A DNA stretch of 64,000 nt, taken from the NCBI GenBank assembly GCA_963573305.1, contig OY754331.1:10698868-10762867 (forward strand), in the 5' to 3' direction. The DNA is from Pyrrhosoma nymphula (taxonomy: Eukaryota > Arthropoda > Insecta > Odonata > Coenagrionidae). Of the stretch, positions 57,862 through 64,000 are shown piece after piece. The translations under genes were made by a program, and so were the position numbers. A model generated the notes under the pieces. It was not told the origin of the DNA, did not search any database, and saw only the letters and a list, made by a program, of their open reading frames with translations. Numbering within the stretch: position 1 is the first letter of the stretch; every line of letters begins with the position of its first letter.

Positions 57862-57935
57862 TGCGAAATCGAGTGATCCGGGTTCGAACCCGGTCAAGGT
57901 GAATGATTTTTTTTCCTCTGTCGAATATCGCAGTA
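57862..57935 (+). mobile_element. Second tRNA-derived SINE copy, inverted
   Basis: This + strand copy reads CGAAATCGAG, then TGATCCGGGTTCGAACCCGG and AATGATTTTTTTTCCTCTGT. It matches the minus-strand copy in the body (AATGATTTTTTCCTCTGT) and the B-box. The A-box half is absent. Confidence 0.7.
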
Positions 57936-58170
57936 ATGTGCACATGCGGGTGACTCCGTATAAGATTATACCGCGGCTAATCCCGGTATCCTGAAAAAAT
58001 GTTTAGTTGACTTGAAGCGTTTTTATTCCCATATAAAGATGGCAGTTTTTTGATGGAGAGTCAAAAACCGCACCAGAGTTATTAATTTTGACACATTCAT
58101 TTTTAGTTTTCGACAGGGACAAACAGATTAAAATTTTCTCTCTTTATGAGGTGAAAGGAGTAACTGATCA
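57936..58170. other. Unassigned DNA
   Basis: Nothing recognised between the SINE pair and the PLE. Confidence 0.4.
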
Positions 58171-58227
58171 TTTTCATATGGTGCAAATATCACGAGTTTA
58201 GGCCAAATAATATTTTTTTTAACTATT

Positions 58228-58265
58228 GCCGACGTTTCGTATTTTTATTCAACCATATTCAGGGC
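58228..58265 (-). ncRNA. Hammerhead-like motif at PLE end
   Basis: On the minus strand: GCC, CTGAATA (degraded CTGATGA), a loop, GAAAC, GTC, GGC. Stem I GCC/GGC is perfect and the stem III word ACGT is self-complementary. Stem II is poor. Confidence 0.42.
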
Positions 58266-58487
58266 TATAAACAAATGATGCATGATGTTAAATGTTTGAC
58301 AGTTCTGTTTTGATTACATAATGGTGAATTTACAATCATTAAATATAAAAATATATAGACATAGACAAATTCAAGATAGTTACCTTTAAAGTTTGGTGCT
58401 GTTTTTATTTACAATTTTTATTTGGTTGCTTGGATCCATTTCTTTGTTGAAAAGTTATGTGTCATTTATTATATTATAATAAATTTT

Positions 58488-58960
58488 GCTTATATAAGTG
58501 ATGTCTGTTCTTTTATTGCAACTTTTTTTATTTCTGGATATATGTTACATTTCTTTGGATTATCTTTTTGATAAATTTGGTTTTCTGAGTCTAAAATTTT
58601 GACTTCTTCGAAATTAAATGAGTGACTATTTGTTGTAATTGCATGATTTGCTAATGCACAAAGTTGAACTTTAGTCTTAATTGATGCTTTATGTTGCGAG
58701 ATCCTATTTTTTAAATATTGGGATGTTTGGCCTATATAGCTACTGTCACAGTCTTTACATGGAATAGAATAAATTATATTGCTTCTTAGCTGTGTAGGGG
58801 TATCTGACTTAAGTTTTGAATATACGAGTTTATGCTGCGCTTTATGGTTTTTATGAGCTATTTTATAAATTGTTTTTTGAATATCTTGGTAATTTTCTCT
58901 GATAATCCATTTATATAAATCATTCCCCGATATTTGTCTGTATTATTGTTTGATACATTT
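58488..58960 (-). pseudogene. PLE protein end: reverse-transcriptase tail and GIY-YIG nuclease
   Basis: The minus-strand frame starts with NNNTDKYRGMIYINGLSEKI (usual YIKGLSEKI block, about 58900-58960). After one frameshift it runs YKIAHKNHKAQHK, LVYSKLKSDTPTQL, and IYSIPCKDCDSSYIGQTSQY, an intact GIY-YIG core with paired Cys. Then come LKNRISQHK with the catalytic Arg and His, ALANHAITTNSHSFNFEEVK, and ILDSENQIYQK, ending at a stop near 58490. The last 127 or so codons have no stop but also no ATG, so start-based ORF finding misses them. The reverse transcriptase core is missing (5' truncation). Confidence 0.85.
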
Positions 58961-59126
58961 GTTGTATTTATTGAATTGTGAGTATTTAAAAAATATTATT
59001 TGACCTAAACTCATGATATGTGCACCATATATAAAAAAATAGTTCGAGAATAAATACCATTTGATTATTTTCATTGCATAGAGTGAGCAACTATTACCCC
59101 ACAAATCATCTGAAGTCAACATCAAA

Positions 59127-59214
59127 GTTAAAAGAAGAACACAACTTTGTGTTTTCCACTGATTTATTCCACTGATAAATCAATGGAAAACAAAAAGGTG
59201 TGCTCTTCTTTTAA
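59127..59214. repeat. Short inverted repeat
   Basis: Arms of about 40 bp (59127-59168 and 59176-59214) share ttaaaagaagaacac / gtgctcttcttttaa and gttttcca / tggaaaac words with a few mismatches. No coding content and no clear hammerhead core. Confidence 0.65.
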
Positions 59215-61760
59215 TATGGAATAACTCCACAATGTTATATCTCCTTCATACGATTAACGTCAAAGAACAGAGCTGGCTTACTGGATGGCAACTGTGTTAC
59301 TGAAACAGCAGTGAATACATGTCTTGCACTTGCCAAAGAATGTTGATAGTGAGAAAAAGGTTTTTATCTTTCAGCAATCCATTCTTTCAATTAAAATGCA
59401 CATGTGCCAGGACATTTTTTATTCCAATGCATTCAATGCCACTCGAAATTCGTTTAACTTTACATGGACATCGAAAATTAAGGCCACCCAAGCCAAAGTC
59501 CAGTTGGATGACGACTGGCTTCCGGACACGGCCAAGAGTTTTGATTGGCTCATTCAATAAGCCACCCACGTCGCAAACGGACATTCAATCGGATTTCCAA
59601 CGTACGGCGTATTCCCCAAGTGGGCGGAGTGACTTTTCAATATTTCCTGTTTCGTTATACGATTCAACTCCTCAATAAAAGCGAAAAGGTGTTCTCCAAA
59701 ATCATTTTTCACTTCCATCGGCCAAATTGGTGTATAAATGGGACGAGAAATCTCCAAGGGAATGATTTAACATTTTATGTAGCGATTGGCTGACAGGGAG
59801 TTAAAAATAATCGTAAAGTACGAAATATCACATCAATATAAGTGTTGAAATTATTTTCTATCATTCCTAGAGATTAATTGAAGTATCTTTTAACGTATAT
59901 TTCAAACCGTCTTTGTACTGCTAAAAGAAACATCAAATTAAGGGTTGGCTTAAAGAACTAGAGAAAAAAGAAGGAAGAAGATCCCGAAGAATGTAAATTT
60001 TTGAATAAATGTTATTACATACACATGACATATGAATAAAGTATAAACCTGAACAACTGATTAAGGTTTTTCAGCTGCAAGAAACTATCAACATACAATG
60101 GTTTATTTTTCTACATTTAATTTAGCCTCAATAGAAAATCTAACCATCCCACGAAAGCAGTATATATTAGGTTCATATTAAATTGTCTCTGTTCCAATGA
60201 ATTTACGGAATTTTTTAACGAACGACAGTAAACTCAAGGGTAATGCCAGTAAGCGTATCAAGGAGGGTTCTCTTTATTTTATCGTGTATTTACCGCAAAA
60301 TCCTTGCAATTAGGCAGTATGAATATGATAAACAATATTCCAAGTAGGTACATCTATGTACCTTACCCATCAAAATTCAAGGGCTTTGCGATAAAACTGC
60401 TGTCCAAGGAGCCCACCTAATACTCAAAGGGGTTTCTGATGGCCATTTCAAGACATTCTGAATTAAATGCTTTAACTATCTGGAACATTCCATTTTGCGA
60501 CAAACCTGTAATTGCATATCACCATTAATTGAATAGCCACCAACCCGGTTTGATTATATTATACTGCTATCCGACCTTTATACCCGCTATTAGTGCATCA
60601 TAATCTCTTCTCAGCGAATTTACATGATTTATAACATGTTATCACATCTGGAATCTTACAACGAAATTTTTCAACCCACTATTGCATAAACATCAAGTTC
60701 AGGAGAATCCATGCAATAAATCAATTTTTTCGCAAGTTCATACTACATGCGTCTTACTTTCAACCTTCAATTCTGCCGAATTGGACATGTTGGAAATTCC
60801 GAATGCACTGGGATGAACTCCAATAGCCCATTCAATTTTCACATAATTATACTTTTTAGCGAGAAAATAAATTTATTTTCAATTTTGAACCGTAAATTTC
60901 ACTTCCTTTAGTTTTTTTTTATTTGAAATATATTTTTTCTTTCATAATTTTAGTGACCACTGTTCTTCTTAATCGGTATTTTATGTTGTAATAGTTTTGG
61001 AATATCATCCAATTACGATTGTTTATAAGGTTTCTTATAATCCAAAGTTTAGGCATAAAAATAAAAATAAATCCTTAGAGTAGCAGTATAAAATCAATTC
61101 GTTACGTATATGCATGTTGGGTATTCTCGCTTAGTTTCCCAACATAATGAGAATGCCCTCCCGTAAAATATGTACTAAGGGTTGAGAGTATTAAAGCGAA
61201 AAATTATTGCCTCTATACAGAACTGAACGCTGGATCGTGTCAAGTGCGTCTTGTCCACGTTGGGTGTTTTATTACTGCTGTGGATCGATGTTCGGAACTT
61301 TTTTTACGGATCCCATTGAGGTGGGTCGTCCCCTTACTGAGCCTGCGTTCTCGCTTCAAGGAGATCACGCAAAATGAACCAGCCGAGCGGAAGTTTTGAA
61401 TGACGATGGTCCTCCTCACTACAGGAGGTGGGGGGGAACGATACACGATCCTGAGAACTCGGCCTACTTCACCAGTTGCGCCGGCCTAACGAGCAATAAA
61501 AAATAACCATTAAATAAATTATTGTCAATCTTAACTAAAACTCTCCGATTGACGGCATTTTTTTTAATATCCCGAGGACTCTTCTTTGACATTTAGAGTA
61601 AAAACTACTGATGAGAGTTTGAGAGACGCACTCAAGATTTGTCGCTATGTGTTTCGCCATTCAGGTGGAACATGTTCGTGCACTATTTTTGCTATGTTCA
61701 TCGTACACGTTCCACTCAGAGAGTTATCCGGGGCTCCGTGATGCATTGCACGCCGTTGTG
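59215..61760. other. No gene recognised
   Basis: Frames at 59319-59793 (both strands) and 61240-61446 (-) have no known domain. The patch at 61230-61490 is GC-richer and unclassified. An imperfect inverted pair GTGGAAC / GTTCCAC lies at about 61668-61716. Confidence 0.4.
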
Positions 61761-61769
61761 AGAATTGAA

Positions 61770-61790
61770 GCGATGCCCTGAAGGCATCGC
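61770..61790. repeat. Small perfect hairpin
   Basis: GCGATGCC and GGCATCGC flank CTGAA. It is not followed by a T-run, and a bacterial-type terminator is not expected here. Confidence 0.6.
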
Positions 61791-62508
61791 CCTCATTCCC
61801 AAGTAGCAATTGGTTTCAGGAACTTAACAAGGCCAGAGATGCGAGACTATAGTGATCAACTTATTTCCATGGCAGGTCATTTTCGAGAACCTTACACTCC
61901 GCCTACACCTTTTGAATAGTCCATCTGCTTGCAGCTGATTGATGATTGATTCCTTAAATTTACTTCAATAGGTTTAAGATATATGAATACTAAAAAAGAG
62001 TAGATCTCTTCATCGGGATAATTTTTCAGTAGTATCATAGGAAATGGGCGTGAGCTGTTGGTTAACATGCTAATGCCGACTTAGCTGTCAGCTAAATACG
62101 TAAAATTAGATATCAGTGACAGATATGTCTGTCTTTTATAATTGACGGATGCATAAAATTTATTACCTCAAAAAATTTGAGAAGTATCATAACACTGAAT
62201 GGAATGATCCTCAGGGGTAGATTCACTCCGATGGTCCGATGGATTAGAAATGGTCCGATATAATATAAGACTTCCCTGGTTAAACACACCCATTGCTAAG
62301 AATGGCGTTGTGGATGAACTAAGTGCGTCATATTCGATCACAGTTTTAACAAAGTTTATGCATTATTGAAGTGTAAACTTCTTTAGCCACCCCACGCACA
62401 GAAAATTCTGTCCAGCGGCAAATCGATTTTCTAGGCGTGACGCTCTTTTTCTCACGTCACGCTTAGCATGCCGCGAATGTAAACTCAAGAGAACACTATC
62501 TCTATATA

Positions 62509-62590
62509 ACAGAGTATGATTGCGTAGTGGTTAGAGTCGTCGTCCCACGTACCGAAGATCCCAGGTTCGATTCCTAGAGGTGGGGTTTCT
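62509..62590 (+). mobile_element. tRNA-derived SINE head
   Basis: The A-box-like TTGCGTAGTGGTTAGAG (62519-62535) and the B-box GGTTCGATTCC (62563-62573) are at tRNA-like spacing. The T-arm can form, but the acceptor stem does not close and the segment ends in an AT-rich body, so a functional tRNA is unlikely. Palindromic AAGTTTACACTT / AAGTGTAAACTT words flank it at about 62367 and 62625. Confidence 0.65.
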
Positions 62591-63764
62591 TTTTATATAT
62601 TATATTAATAAAAATATCGTCATAGAAGTTTACACTTCTCCCGTGCGGTCTTAATCACAGCAATACTTTTTTTGATGGAAAAATTTCACATAATACACCC
62701 TGAAACCGCAAATTTACTTTTTTTTGTATTAAACTTTTTTCATTATTCACCAAAACGTTTCAATATTTTTGTAATCAGAAATTCATAGAAGCTCGTAATT
62801 TAATTTTTTGTGACATTTTACGCCCTCTGACGTATTCCGCTAACATCGCTATTTCAAGGTGACGGGCCGCACATTTTCGGATGTTCAATTGTAATTCATT
62901 TCTCCAATCCGTTCCGAGGGCGTTACTTGCAAAAGAAAAAAACGGAATCCCTAAATAATGAAGTCACCTTTGCGTCACTTATTTGCAAACAGCGCTTAGG
63001 ATCAGCTCTAGTGGTAATAGTCTCAATTAGTAGTATTCATGAAAATCATTAGTGTGTATATTTGAAGGTGAAAAATCTTTCTATTTTAATTTCTCTCTTG
63101 AAAATTTGAAGCTAGTAAAGAAGAAATATACAGGCTGCAACATAGCTACGATTTCTTTTCACCAAATAACCAGCAATAATTATTAAACATTCATATTTGA
63201 TGCCCTAATACAACTAATTTTAGCATATTTTATTAAGTTTAGAAAATAAAACTAATTAGTGAAAACTGAATATTTAAAACGTGGTATGGCCACATTCAGA
63301 GTGGTAACGAGGGTGGTAATAATCAGTAACGGAAAAAAGAATAATCAGTAACTCTCTACATCGACTGCACCATTTGAACATAAATGTCATAAAAGTGCTG
63401 CATGAACAGAGAACTCAAAGGTTCAACTTTATTAAAACCAGTATGGACTTTAATATTTAAACATAAAAACTGTGTACCTTGCCTGTAAAATAAACTTATG
63501 AACGGATTTTAACCGCGAAAAACAATTACCCATGGGTACCAACATCTAGCTAGACGAAGGTAAAGTTAATTTGCCATTTTCACATCATTATCACTTCACA
63601 CCTAAGCATAGCATGCCACATCAGAGGCTTAGATGAAATATTTTACATGGTTACCCACTATTCCGGAGTTAAAAACAAGCAATAGCTCTCCCCAGTGAGT
63701 GGCTCAAGGAAAAAAATAATGTTAATTTGTAATTAATTAAAATATTTCATGAATGACATAAATA
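62591..63764. other. AT-rich DNA, nothing recognised
   Basis: The word CGCCCTCTGACGT at about 62822 also occurs, on the other strand, beside the B-box remnant at 16.78 kb, hinting at a shared repeat family. Confidence 0.4.
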
Positions 63765-63875
63765 CTGGTATAGCGGTATTTTTTCGTCGGTACTTGCGAA
63801 CGAGTAGTATTATTGCTCTTTGATGCTCATAATAAAAATACCGGTACTTTTTCGAATACCGCTCATCCCTAGTAT
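63765..63875. repeat. Imperfect inverted repeat, possible hAT-type ends
   Basis: AGCGGTATTTTTTCG...GGTAC on the left is the imperfect complement of GTACC...CGAATACCGCT on the right, and the right end continues CATCCCTAG, a word seen at many hAT ends. The left end has no matching CAGGGATG word, so the call is tentative. Confidence 0.35.
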
Positions 63876-64000
63876 TTTTTACTGCGTCGTCAGTCAGCGA
63901 AGGAGGAGCCGTTCGTTCGCAATGTTGTCCGGAGGAGGGGAGGCGTAGGCAACGTGCGTAGTCTACATCGATCTCAGCGAATATATACGACGCATCCCGC

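Larger units (their letters stand above)
58176..59032 (-). mobile_element. Penelope-like element, antisense, with inverted ends
   Basis: Arms at 58176-58222 and 58985-59032 are inverted copies (for example caaataatatttttt against aaaaaatattatttg, and gtttaggcc against gacctaaac). Inside, on the minus strand, lies the end of a PLE protein, then an untranslated part and a hammerhead-like end at 58228-58265. This is the same architecture as the elements at 17.7 and 35.9 kb but of a different sub-family. Confidence 0.82.

Noticed and set aside
61770..61790. Rho-independent terminator
   Set aside because: Hairpin without a T-run in a eukaryotic genome.
62509..62590. Functional tRNA gene
   Set aside because: The acceptor stem does not close; better explained as a SINE head.

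Overview
The window reads as gene-poor, repeat-rich nuclear DNA from an arthropod, most likely an insect; the species cannot be named from the sequence. The evidence is a nuclear copy of mitochondrial ND4 (13.2-13.5 kb) that reads as protein with the invertebrate mitochondrial code, AT-rich non-coding DNA, and several decayed retroelements. I find no host gene I can defend. Most open frames are shadows of transposons or of purine/pyrimidine-biased low-complexity DNA.

Layout. 0-7 kb: low-complexity tracts, a Penelope-type inverted repeat (3.8 kb) and a short hAT-like MITE with 8-bp target duplications (4.2 kb). 7-7.7 kb: a decayed Merlin (IS1016-like) transposase on the minus strand. 8.6-9.3 kb: a polypyrimidine island. 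11.8-12.5 kb: the C-terminal end of a LINE reverse transcriptase. 13.2-13.5 kb: the ND4 NUMT. 14.9, 17.7-18.1, 19.0 and 22.4 kb: Penelope-like (PLE) ends and inverted repeats. 26.8-31.5 kb: a nearly full-length, inactive CR1/L2-group LINE with a PHD-finger ORF1. 35.9-36.7 kb: a PLE remnant with inverted ends, followed by a 5S rRNA-derived SINE. 37.8-41.35 kb: a second, antisense LINE interrupted by a PLE (40.05-40.65 kb) with an 8-bp target duplication. 41.4-54 kb: more PLE and LINE pieces and a recent 310-bp duplication. 54.8-55.8 kb: a GC-rich block. 56.7-57 kb: a hairpin insertion with a 15-bp target duplication. 57.7-57.9 kb: two tRNA-derived SINE heads in inverted orientation. 58.2-59.0 kb: an antisense PLE with a well-preserved GIY-YIG domain. 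62.5 kb: another tRNA-derived SINE head.

The unifying observation is a set of at least eight PLE-type termini carrying a hammerhead-ribozyme-like core (CTGANGA, stem II, GAAAC, then GTH). In nearly all of them the stem III segment is a short self-complementary word (ACCGGT, ACATGT, ACGCGT or ACGT), which suggests dimeric hammerheads. Most of these sit in or beside long inverted repeats. Hammerheads in PLEs are already known; the density and the three or more sub-families in one 64-kb window are the most notable signal here. All calls come from reading the sequence; no database search was run.
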